A stretch of DNA of 64,000 nucleotides from Melastoma dodecandrum (lineage: Eukaryota > Streptophyta > Magnoliopsida > Myrtales > Melastomataceae), in assembly GCA_029817715.1 (NCBI GenBank), contig JARUPY010000539.1, positions 2,207,501 through 2,271,500 of the forward strand, written 5' to 3'. The notes beneath the pieces were generated by a model. It searched no databases. It was not told where the DNA came from and saw only the letters and a program-made list of their open reading frames with translations. The position numbers and the translations under genes were made by a program. Shown in pieces: positions 11,516 to 21,840 of this stretch; position 1 is the stretch's first letter; every line of letters starts with the position of its first letter.

Positions 11516-13066
11516 ATGTGCCAACAGGCCACTCCTGTGGAACTGGTCGCCCCGTTGATTGCGGTGCCTACCGCCAGGCTGGAGAAGACGTGCCTCTCTG
11601 TAGCCGTCAACGAGTTCCGGGATCTTTCCAGCATAGCCCTCCCCATGATACTCACTGGGCTGCTCCTCTACTGTCGCTCAATGATATCCATGCTCTTCCT
11701 CGGACGCCTCGGGGAAATGGCCCTCGCCGGCGGCTCCCTCGCCCTCGGTTTCGCCAACATTACAGGTTACTCTGTCTTGTCGGGGCTCTCCACGGGGATG
11801 GAGTCCATCTGCGGACAAGCGTTCGGTGCCAGAAGGTATAAACTCCTCGGGCTCTGCCTCCAGAGGACGGTCGTGCTACTCCTCCTCGTGTCGCTTCCCA
11901 TCTCTTTTCTGTGGCTGAACGTGAAGAAGATCCTCGTGGTTTGTGGCCAGGATGAGTCCATCGCCGCGGAAGCCCAGTCGTTCCTGCTGCATTCTGTTCC
12001 GGACCTCATCGCTCTGTCGTTCTTCCATCCGTTCAGGATTTACCTCCGCGCCCAATCGATAACTCTGCCACTCACGCTCTGTGCTGGTCTGGCGATCCTC
12101 CTCCACATTCCGATAACCTACCTTCTAGTGATCCGTCTTGGTCTCGGCATCAAAGGAGTGGCGCTCAGTGGGGTTTGGACCAACTTCAACCTCATCTTGT
12201 TGCTGGCCATCTATGTTTCAGTCTCGGGCATCCACAAGAAAACATGGGGCGGACTCTCGTGGGAATGCTTCAATCTCAGGGAATGGAGGCGTCTCCTCAA
12301 CCTCGCCATCCCGAGCTGCATCTCAGTCTGCCTCGAGTGGTGGTGGTACGAGATCATGATCCTGCTATGCGGGCTGCTGATTAACCCAAAAGCGACGGTT
12401 GCCTCCATGGGAATCCTCATCCAAACGACATCTTTGATCTACATATTCCCGTCGTCCCTAAGCTTCGGCGTGTCCACGAGGGTGGGGAACGAGCTCGGCG
12501 CCAACCGGCCAAAGAAAGCCAGAATGGCGGCCATCGTAGGCCTTGTCTGCAGTTTCGTGCTGGGAACCTCTGCCCTGCTCTTTGCGGTGGCGGTCAGAAC
12601 CGTCTGGGCTAGCATGTTCACCCCTGACAAAGACATCATAACATTGACCACGCTTGTTCTCCCAATCGTTGGGCTGTGCGAACTTGGGAATTGCCCTCAG
12701 ACGACAGGGTGCGGCGTCCTGAGGGGGACAGCACAGCCGAAGGTAGGGGCAAATATAAACCTGGGGTGCTTCTACGTGGTTGGGATGCCAGTCGCAGTCG
12801 GGCTGTCGTTCTTCGGGGGGTTTGACTTCGAAGGGCTGTGGCTGGGCCTCCTCGCGGCGCAGACGTCTTGCCTGGTCTGCATGCTCTTGGTCCTGTCGTT
12901 CATGGACTGGGAATACCAAGCACAAAGGGCGAAGGAGCTAATAGCCGCAAGAGACGGCCAAGTCGTCCATGGCGTAGAAGATAAGCCATCCAAAGGAGTA
13001 ATCGAGGGGAATTCGTTAATCCCACCAGATGATTCAGTCGATTCTCGACATTCATCGCCCGTTTGA
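11516..13066 (+). CDS. MATE efflux transporter, DTX48-50 type
   Basis: Intronless gene of 516 residues; the ATG at 11516 opens MCQQATPVE and the frame upstream has none. The product is a polytopic membrane protein with about 12 hydrophobic segments and the family signatures: LFLGRLGEMALAGGSLALGFANITGYSV in the first bundle (as two short blocks), CGQAFGARR after helix 2, and SLSFGVSTRVGNELGANRP at the start of the second half. Known: MATE carriers export organic compounds by proton or sodium exchange; the plant DTX48-50 branch is intronless, ends in a long soluble tail and includes carriers linked to ABA export, iron handling and organ growth. The fit to that branch rests on the intronless structure and the sequence style. 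The substrate cannot be read from sequence. Confidence 0.94.
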   Translation: MCQQATPVELVAPLIAVPTARLEKTCLSVAVNEFRDLSSIALPMILTGLLLYCRSMISMLFLGRLGEMALAGGSLALGFANITGYSVLSGLSTGMESICGQAFGARRYKLLGLCLQRTVVLLLLVSLPISFLWLNVKKILVVCGQDESIAAEAQSFLLHSVPDLIALSFFHPFRIYLRAQSITLPLTLCAGLAILLHIPITYLLVIRLGLGIKGVALSGVWTNFNLILLLAIYVSVSGIHKKTWGGLSWECFNLREWRRLLNLAIPSCISVCLEWWWYEIMILLCGLLINPKATVASMGILIQTTSLIYIFPSSLSFGVSTRVGNELGANRPKKARMAAIVGLVCSFVLGTSALLFAVAVRTVWASMFTPDKDIITLTTLVLPIVGLCELGNCPQTTGCGVLRGTAQPKVGANINLGCFYVVGMPVAVGLSFFGGFDFEGLWLGLLAAQTSCLVCMLLVLSFMDWEYQAQRAKELIAARDGQVVHGVEDKPSKGVIEGNSLIPPDDSVDSRHSSPV

Positions 13067-15513
13067 TATGCTCCAAGTTTTTTTCTTCTTATTTTGTCCT
13101 TTAGCTGTTCTAACCACATTGGTGAGTCCAAAATTTTTGTCTTACGGGTTGTACCGGGGAGAGACAACACGAGAGCAGAACGAGGGCATTATATTAATTA
13201 TATTTCAGACGTTTCTTTGTTAATCTTATTGTCGTTTGGTACCAGAAAAAGAGGATGATACCGAATGAGTTATAAAGGCCACTGAATATCAGGAGTTAGC
13301 GATGTTGCTGGCGTTACTTTAGGACACGTTGTACGAGGTTGTCTGAATCGGACCAAACGCAGACATTCGCTGACGGACAATGTTCGCCTTTCCCGGGTGG
13401 GAAAACACGCATTAAATGCCACTTCGACATTTCTTTATTAATTTCAGATCAGTTCATCCGTGAGACTCAAATATGAGAACTCTCTTTATGGGGATCGAAT
13501 ACGGAACCATATTAACTAACTTGTACTTGATCAACATCCACGTTCGTTACAAACAGTGGCGTCCTCCTTTGTACGTCAGCAGACTGAAATCATTGTTCCT
13601 AAAAGGGGCAAAGGTTCATGTGTGTGCGTGTGGCTAAAAATTTTAGTTCGGACGTTCTGGCCAGTGTGATTTGGCCTCAACTGGACCGTGGGACGTAGAT
13701 TTCAACTTCAGCTTCTACAGGTTGAGGCTACCGGCCTCGACCGGGTAATGGAGAACATCTTCTACGTAGGGGAACAACAGCTTGGCCGTCGAGGGGCTGC
13801 ACTGTAGGGAGGACATCGGCAAATTTCATTGACACTCACCGGGGTCGGCCTTGGGTCTGCCTGTATCCGTGAATGAAGGTCGTCAAGGCGTCTACCTAAC
13901 TGTTCATCCAGGATGGGGGCGTTCTGTGGCGAGATACTCAGATACTTTACTTGATCAGAGGAGGAACGTGATGAAAGGGGGCGGGGGCGGGGGCGAAGAC
14001 AGCTCCTCGGCGCTCTGGGGACCCAACCTTCAGGCAACCGGATGAGAAATGGGCCGGCACAGTAAGCGAACAGGTCTTCTTTTACGGTCCAAAAGTATCC
14101 ATCAGTCTTTATGGCGGCAGTGCTGGAGCATTGCAACAAGAAAAAAAAAATATTAATTTAGTAATATATCGAATTGTCGTGTAAGAGATGGAGACGAAGT
14201 AAATTAGAGTAGGCGATTCCGAGAACAAGGCCAGCAACAACAACGTAAGAAGCATATCCATTTTTTCAGTAGTGAAAAATGGAGAACAATCACAAAAGGA
14301 TGACGATGATGCCGATATACTAATAAGCCTGGTGGGATCCGAAGGATGAACAAAATGTACAATTATGGCGATATATGCTTTTTGAGTGCCCATCTGTTCA
14401 CCAGCGTGGCGCAAAAGATCAGGAAATCCAGTCTGTAACTAGTAAACATCATCATCTCCTTAAAGCTAAGGGATCCTCTTCTCGTCTTATGCAAATTCAG
14501 CTTCCCCAGTTTTCCACATTGCTTTCTAGCAAGGAAAGTTATTCAGCTAGACCTACAGCTAAATTCAAATATGAAACCAATAAGAGACTCCGTACCCCAT
14601 TTTTATCTGTGGATGATACTGGAAACTCCTCTTTTGGTAACAATTTCATATACTCAAATCGAGGATAGGAAGGGTATTTGGATTCCATGGGGATGGAGAC
14701 AATTGCCAAATTCCATTGACAAACCATGTCCCTTGAATTAACGACTGGAAACTGGCATATAGCTGCACCAAGTGATACAGCTCATAAGCAGATATTCCTT
14801 CCCAGAAGAAGGCAAGATGGCCAATTTGGTTACCTCTCATTAGTTGCCGGTCATATGAGACCGGGATTCTGTTTAAGAACTGTAGCTTTTATGTTGTACA
14901 TCTTCGACAAGCTGTGGAGGGACCTCTTGCTGCAGCTCTTAGTTTCTACTAGATTTCAACTGAAAGTTGAGCTGGACGCTTGAATCTTCATCATTTCATC
15001 ACAACATGATGTTGGGTTGTTCTCTGGTATGAGGTTTTTCTGCAGTTTTCATGTGAAATTATATGCCAAATGTGGCAAGGTTCTGCAGTTGCTGTCATAG
15101 CAATTGGCTCAACTACCACTTTGTGTCTCTGCTGCGCAGCCCTCTTTCGACGATGCTACTATGCTTATTCAGTCAGCTACTCACACATTCATGATTTCCC
15201 TTGCAATATTATCAATATTTCTATGATAATATTTTTCGCAACGACAACAGCTTTGACAGTAAATGGTCAAGAAAGAGAATCTTCGATCAATAAGCTTTTC
15301 GGACACTCACATGTACCGCCAACATTGGCTAGAGGGAACAGCCCAGATTACCACATAAGGCCCCTAAGAGTGTGGATTATGGGAACAGACAGTAGCATCT
15401 TTTTTCCCCACATGGCTATTGTTTCTCTGACATGCTGCAGCAGCATTTCGAAACACATCAAATTAAGCAGCTACAGAAATAACTCGCATCTAGGACTTTG
15501 GGCCTAGTTATCA
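13067..15513. other. Intergenic with an unidentified exon-like patch
   Basis: 13067-14370 shows no gene. Between about 14390 and 14990 the plus strand is codon-like across two adjacent frames (RLMQIQLPQFSTLLSSKES, then after a stop at 14667 TTGNWHIAAPSDTAHK), as if a spliced coding stretch had been copied here and then picked up a stop and frameshift. I do not recognise the protein. 15000-15513 has no supported feature. Confidence 0.35.
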
Positions 15514-16811
15514 TCAGGATACATATTCCTCATCTGCAAACTCAATGGCACTCCAACTAGTTGGTTTGAGAACCTCGCTTTGCTGCATCAAATCTCTAGT
15601 ATTTGTGGGATCAATCCATCTGTCTGAATTTGCATAAGTATCGGAAAGAAGGACATAATCGCCGCTATACCAGGAATCCAATTCAACAAGTTTCTTTGTG
15701 ACTACTTCTGCTAGCACTACATTACCATGAAGCTTACAAGCACTCAGCAATAGACTCCAGACAACAAGATCCGGAGTTACTGGCATTTCTATAATAAACT
15801 CGTATGCTCTGTTAAGATTGCTGGATCGGCTCAAAAGATCCACTACACAGCCATAGTGCTGCATTTCTGGCTTGAGTCCATGAACCGATTCCATACTTTT
15901 GAAGTATTCCAGCCCTTTATCAACAAATCTGCACAGGCTAGCAACACCCCAACAAAGGTTCCTTGACTCGGTTTAACCCCCTTGCGTCACATTTCTGAGA
16001 AAAGCTCCTGGGAAAAAGTGAAAAAACCATTCACCGCAAGCCCAGAAATAACAGAAGTCCATTCCTTGTCTTTCATGCCTCTGAATACCGTGACTGCTTT
16101 CTCAACAGAACCACATTTGCAATGCATATCAAAGAGCGCATTAACAACATGGGTATCTATTTTCACCGCATGCTCCATTATGGACTTGTTAACTGAAAGC
16201 CCTACATCAAGGGAACCCAGATGAGAACAAGCGGATAGAAAACTAGAAACAGTAACTTCAGCTGGCTTAACCTTCCCAATCATCATTTCTTGCAGATACC
16301 ATGCCCAGACAACACGCATACATATGAATCAAGGTGTTAGATACAAACACATGCTGATCGTACCCGGATCTAGCGACGTGACAGTGCATGGCCCTGCCAT
16401 TACTGACTTCGCAGACGCGACCAGAACTCTTCAGCACGTAAATAAACGTCAAGTGGGTCTTCACTCTTCGCCAGCGCAAGGGAGTTTATCCGATTATATA
16501 CTTGGATGGCTTGCTCACAGCCCCAGGACTCGTAACACGTGGTCGAAGGCGTTGGAGTCTGGCCGCGCCATGCCAGCCAAAACGAGACGGGCCTCGGTCA
16601 AGGTCGCAGGAGAGGACGCATAGGACCGGATGACTTCAGACAAAGAATCCGACAGGTACGCCGCTTGGTTGGACTTGATCAGCCGGGCATAGACGGAGGC
16701 GGCGTGCGACGGACCCTCGGACGGGCGCAGGGAGGCGGTGGCGTGAAACGGGCTACGCGAATTCCGCCGGTGTGGGTCGAAGTAGCCATCGCCTTTATGT
16801 TCGCATTTCAT
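15514..16811 (-). pseudogene. Decayed PLS-class PPR gene with E domain
   Basis: Four successive minus-strand segments in different frames read as one PPR protein: 16811-16515 (N-terminus, SDSLSEVIRSYASSPATLTEA), about 16479-16267 (HCHVARSGYDQHVFVSNTLI), 16319-15987 (VSSFLSACSHLGSLDVG; HVVNALFDMHCKCGSVEKA) and 15894-15514 (HYGCVVDLLSRSSNLNRAYE; VWSLLLSACKLHGNVVLAE, typical of the end of the repeat tract and E domain). At least three frameshifts or stops separate them and the repeats in the middle are fewer than in intact relatives, so an internal deletion is likely. Known: intact PLS-class proteins edit or process organellar RNA. A working product is not expected. Confidence 0.87.
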
Positions 16812-17064
16812 GAAGATTCAACAGACGGGCCGACGAGACGGTTGTTCGGTTGTTTTCATAACGACTTTCAGACATGATGAACTCCTTGGGCTTTTGTCGT
16901 AAAGTTAATGAAAGGACTTATCTTATTTGGGCCATCACCTCAAAGCATGATCGTGATCGTGACGACGTACAACATCGTTTCAATTTAACTGGGTAAAAGC
17001 AGAGTGCTAAAAATCTTCCCGAACTAGATAACCCCCACAATGCATTAATTTCGCAGTTCAACGA

Positions 17065-17258
17065 CTTACGGATGCTTCAAATGTCTCTGGCCTGACTCCG
17101 TAGGGGCATATGAGCACAGAGTCCGTGCAAAGCCCGCCCTTCGTGTGCGTGCAGTCAATCTCTTACGGATGCTTCAAATGTCTCTGGCCTGACTCCGTAG
17201 GGGCATATGAGCACAGAGTCCATGCAAAGCCCGCCCTTCGTGTGCGTGCAGTCAATCT
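17065..17258. repeat. 97-bp tandem duplication across the F-box/PP2 stop codon
   Basis: Copies 17065-17161 and 17162-17258 both begin CTTACGGATGCTTCAAATG and end GTGCAGTCAATC; they differ at about one base (CCGTGC versus CCATGC), so the event is recent. The coding copy is the right-hand one; the other lies just after the new stop codon. Confidence 0.95.
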
Positions 17259-18276
17259 GCACCATCGAGAACTTGATCTTGAGGGGCGTCCCCGTGTTGT
17301 CGACGTGAAAATCTCCCGCATGGTAGTGGACCCAGTTCCCCGGATCATAGAGACAGCACTCGGACGATGAGCGCTGGCCATCAGAAGTGGAGATTTGGAA
17401 CCGGGCTGGCTTTATGTCCCATCCGTGGACCTGTTCGAGATTGAATGTCTTCCGGCCGAACAAACCCTGGGAGGGCTTCCCGAGCCGGAGCCTGAAGAAG
17501 AGGGTGTAGCGTCCAGGGAGGAAGTGGAACTCTGCCTCCCCTGCCACTTCCACCCACCATATCTGTTGCAGATATGCCAAGGTTTCAAACCTGAAAAATC
17601 ATACCAAACCCCGATTTACTTCATTAAATTTCTGTCTTCTAATCGGTTGATCATTGGGTATTGGAAAAATCTAATTAGTGAAGATTAATGAATCGGATGT
17701 CGGGTCGGAAAAAGTAAGCAAAACGGGGTCAGTGTCTGTTTACCTTGACTCGTCAATCTTTATGTGATTCCAGTATCGCCGGTCATCGATGCCGGTGATC
17801 TTCAGCGCCTTGGAAGATATCCGAAGGCTCATGCTTCTGGCAACCTTATCCACCCAAACTTCCTGCAATTATACAAAAGGAAACCGATAAATTATCGGAT
17901 CAAAATCGCACAAAGAAGCCATAGAAGAACCAAAAAAGGATCCGACCCTAATCACCTTGGCTCCGCCGTCGAAGCGATTCGGTCTCTTGCAAAGCCTCTC
18001 GTAAATCTCCTTGTTGCAAATAGTGTCAGGATCCTCGCCAAGGACTTCCCTGACCAAGTACTTATAATTGGTTGGCAGCTTAGACTCCCACACGAAATCG
18101 GCCAAGGCCGCCTCACGGAAGGCCCTGCACATCCTCGCCATCCGACAGATATCTGGCGGATCCAGGTACCCGAGAATCACAGAGAGGCAGCTCTCGGGCA
18201 GGTCATCAAACCCGGGTCTCACCCCAGGAGGGACATACTCCCCTTCCCTCTCGAGACCGGAGAACGCCGACCCCAT
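17155..18276 (-). CDS. PP2-A: F-box protein with PP2 (phloem lectin) domain, PP2-A type
   Basis: Three exons (17956-18276, 17744-17862, 17155-17590) join in frame to 291 residues, the usual length. The start is the ATG at 18276 (MGSAFSGLE). An F-box lies at about 24-65 ([19 protein letters not shown]), which should dock to SKP1 in an SCF ubiquitin ligase. The C-terminal half is the PP2 domain: [23 protein letters not shown]-like [17 protein letters not shown], then [12 protein letters not shown] and [13 protein letters not shown]. Known: PP2 domains bind N-glycan-like sugars, so these proteins may recruit glycoproteins. A tandem duplication has replaced the last residues: the ancestral end ASVSR, still readable in the trailing copy, is now ASVRD. 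Confidence 0.94.
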
Positions 18277-20439
18277 CAAGAAACAGAGCCACGAGAACAG
18301 GACAAAAAAGAAGGGGAAGAACGAGTAGGAAAGTGGGTGAAGAAACGGAATGAAGAAGAATGGAATTCACGAGTAGAGGAGGAGGAGGAGGTGGACGAAT
18401 GGCCATGAGATGGGAGTTGGGTCGGCCATGGATGGCTTGATCTTCAGGTTGGAAGTGGTGGAGAAGCCATTGCCCATGGAATTTTGCAAAGTGAAGAAGG
18501 AAAATGACTTGCTTTGGGGGGTTGGGGGGGGGGGGGGATCGAAACAAGTATATAAGGCAATAAATTATTGTTTGGGAAAACAGGATGAAAAGTGAACAGG
18601 GGAAAGTCCCGATATTTTATGTGGGTCTCTCTCTACTTGTCTGTTCATGGTTTTCTCGTCCGCTTAATCCCGACTGTTTTTCTGGAGGACGTTACAATTT
18701 CACTCACGGGTGAACTCCGTGATTACGAACTAGTTGCGTAACGTGCGAAAGTGGTGTTCGTAAAATCGAATTTCATATTTTACGAAAGAACACATGTAAA
18801 TCAAAACCTTAAGAAACAGACTTTTAAAGGAATACTTTCGAAACATGCACTGTTTCGTGCTCATTGTTTTAACCTTTCCATTAAAATGAAGGTCAGTAGT
18901 TGTTACTACATGCCATGCGACTCCTCTCGACAAGTTTCTGTCCGAAAGAGAGCAGCCACAACAACTCGCGGTTGTACAATGGAAAGAACGGAACAGGGCT
19001 ATCCCTCACCCTCTCTTATTGGTACTTTGGCGACCACGAGCACGACACCTCGCTGAGATCTTTTTGATGAAGTCGTCGTAATGGGAAACGGATGGACGGT
19101 GAGGACTCCCCCAGATGGCACGACCTCCCCCAATTGCCATTCCAAGTGACATTTTCAGGTATAGGGATGATGTACGTGCACATGACCCGACACATTATTA
19201 ACGTTCCCCCCCACTGTTGGCGATATTTTTATCTTTTTTTTTTTGGGCCGTGATGGCGACCAATCCTACCAAAGGCGATTAACGCGTGAGACAAGGAGTA
19301 ACAACAAGGGTGAGTTTGTTTGTGGGAGGGAGTAAACAATGAATGATATAAGCTAAGGATAAAGTTTAAACTAGAAAAGTTGCCAATGGAATGAATGCGT
19401 TGAACACAGGCCACATACCCCAACTCCCCCCTCTTTCTCAATCTCTCCACAAACACGTGGATACTACTTGTCTCAACGCGAATTAAGAATGGCGAACAAA
19501 CGCAGCCCCTTCTCTTTTGTTGGCATATCCTTTGTTTGGGTTTCCTCCCACTTGGAATTTTTGTTGTTGCAAACTTGGGGAAAACTCTGGAAGGATGAGT
19601 GTGTAAGTGTGTGGCTTTTCTGCCTCTCTCGAAGCATTTATTCCCTCCATTTCATTGGTCCCCCCCCAAAAGGAATGCTTCTTTTGAGCGGCCTTGATTG
19701 CGTGACTGACAAGCCTTTCGAGGAGAAAGAATCCAACCAAAAGAGATCCGATTTCCTGCTTCTCATCCACCAAAGGACAGACCCCACCCCCCAATCACGA
19801 GGAAGTCTTACCGCAAGATATTTATATGGGGGGGACAAACGAGGTAGGTTTCGTTAGACGAACGTTACTTGTTTCATTAAAAATGTTTCAAAAGTGATAA
19901 GCAATCCCTCCTTAGTCGCTCTTTTAATTAACGAGGTATAGAGAGAAAATCACTACTTTAACTTGCGATTTAAATCGTCTAACATGAAATTACTACGATA
20001 TTATATTGAAAGTAGTGATTTTATCATGACGACCTAGTTGAAGGAATAAATTTTGTCGTTTTCACGGTCCGTCTGAATGTCGGAGATGCGGTAAGGGCCA
20101 TGTTCCTGTGCGAAGCTTTGGATGTGGGCCTGGCCCAACAAAGAAAATGTTAATAAATTATTTACTTCACTGGCGAATAAAATTGATTGGTTAGTAACGC
20201 GATTAAAATAAACATCACAATTATTTACTAAAAAGATCTTTTAGGCTGGGTTGATAACTGGGGAGGGGGATCCATCCAGATCAGAAAAGAAGACGAAGTC
20301 GGAGGAGGAGGAGGAACACCCACTTACCTCAATTACTTCCCCATTTGTCGGAATTTGGATCTTAATCCATCCCCAGGCGTCTCTGTCCATGGCCTTGCCC
20401 GCCGATGTTGGGTGGTGACCACCCTCTCCTGTCCCCACA
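18277..20439. other. Intergenic, 2.2 kb, no gene identified
   Basis: The left end is the F-box/PP2 5' UTR, with a G-run at 18526-18537. The rest is AT-rich with short frames only; nothing resembles a family. An imperfect inverted segment around 18740-18790 is too short to classify. Confidence 0.45.
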
Positions 20440-21147
20440 AGGGAGGTTAGCAGCTAACCTCTGCTTGAAGAAATTGGTGGAGAAGGGTGATATTGCTATT
20501 TGGCAGAAACCCATCAATCATATGCACTGCAAAGTAAATGGAATTGCTGTCCAATACCCCCCTTTTGTGCCAGTCTTCTGATCCCGAGAACGCCGGGTTA
20601 GTTCGTTGATCTTGGTTCGTTCAGTTGCTCGTTGATCTTATTGAGAGAAATACTTCCGATGTCTTCTTTCTTATATCTCGTCGTCTTCAGGTACACCATT
20701 GAAACTTGCTAACCCGGTTGCCAAAAGTATCCGGGGATGAGGAGTTTGCTGGAGGGAAATTGGAAAACTGGCCCCATAGGTTAAACGCAGTGCCACCTAG
20801 GATTAGAATGACAACTGTGCCGGGAGTTACAGCAGAGGATTTTACGAAGAACACAACTTTGGAAGCGAAGGGTGGCATACTACAAGAAGATGAACAACCA
20901 GCTGGAGAGTCCTGGAAGGTATAGGAATTTGCTGGATATGAATGCTAATCTGGGGGGATTCGCAGCTGCCCTTGTGAACGACCCGGTTTGGGTGATGAAT
21001 GTCGTTCCGGCAGGAAGCGAAACGAACACTTTGGGGATTATTTATGAAAAAGGGGCTTATAGGAACATGCCAAAGCTGGTATCGTCTCAACGAAGAAGAG
21101 TTTTTGCCTTCTGTTCCGACTTGGTGTTCAGTATCTACCAAGACAGG
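20440..21147 (+). pseudogene. Truncated PMT-type methyltransferase (DUF248) copy
   Basis: Two stretches match the plant Golgi PMT family. 20455-20580 reads KLVEKGDIAIWQKPINHMHC and then breaks near 20580. After about 110 bp ending in a CAG acceptor-like site, 20704-21147 reads [40 protein letters not shown] and [10 protein letters not shown] with one or more frameshifts (for example at about 20875). Both ends of the protein are missing, including the N-terminal membrane anchor and the region after VFSIYQDR. The gap between the two blocks may be an old intron, so this looks like a genomic fragment rather than a reverse-transcribed copy. Known: intact members are putative pectin (homogalacturonan) methyltransferases. 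It ends about 0.55 kb before the pararetrovirus. Confidence 0.86.
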
Positions 21148-21840
21148 TAAGTGAAGACTCTGACAGAGTGGACATGAACCACGGCGTCTCTACCAGATCA
21201 TCGATCACGAGGATGCCCTCGAGCCCGGGAGAAGCGGCGGTTCACAGTCAAGTCTCACTGAACCGCCCCTGATCCCAACTCTCCCACATCATAGTGGACA
21301 TAAAAGCGAACTCAACCCGCATTTTCCTTTTCTTTCAGTCATTCATCTGATTCTTTTCAAGATCTCATTACATACAGAAGGCTGTTGTCCAGTTTTAGGA
21401 GAATCCCCTCCCCCATTCTGTACAAATAAACGAAGTGGCTTACTATTTTTGGGTTCGATACCTAAACATAACATTACATTTTTTACTAGTTTATATAATA
21501 AAGGCTGAAAATGGAAGCTTGAAACGAAGGCGAATGGGCTTGTTTTTGGGTGCTCGTGGAGAAAATGTACTGTGTAACTACTTGGGGGGGACAGTGTTTT
21601 GGATCGACCGACCATTTCGAGCGGTTGAGATGAGATGTCCGAGAAAATTCATTCAGTTTGACCTGACTTTGCTGTTTTTTATAGAGTCTAGTTCCCTTCT
21701 ACAGCTAGTGGAAAAAAGAATTTGGAGTTTACGGTGGGAGTTTCGGAAATTCCCAATTTACGGTGGTCCTATTTTTGACTTTTTCCAAAAAATCAATTCA
21801 ACCCCAAAAGTTTGACAAAGTCGTCAATTAGGTCCTTGAG

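Noticed and set aside
12458..12925. 155-codon minus-strand frame inside the MATE gene
   Set aside because: Antisense shadow; the sense frame has clear membrane helices and family motifs.
17764..18408. 214-codon plus-strand frame
   Set aside because: Antisense of F-box/PP2 exons 1 and 2 and their intron.
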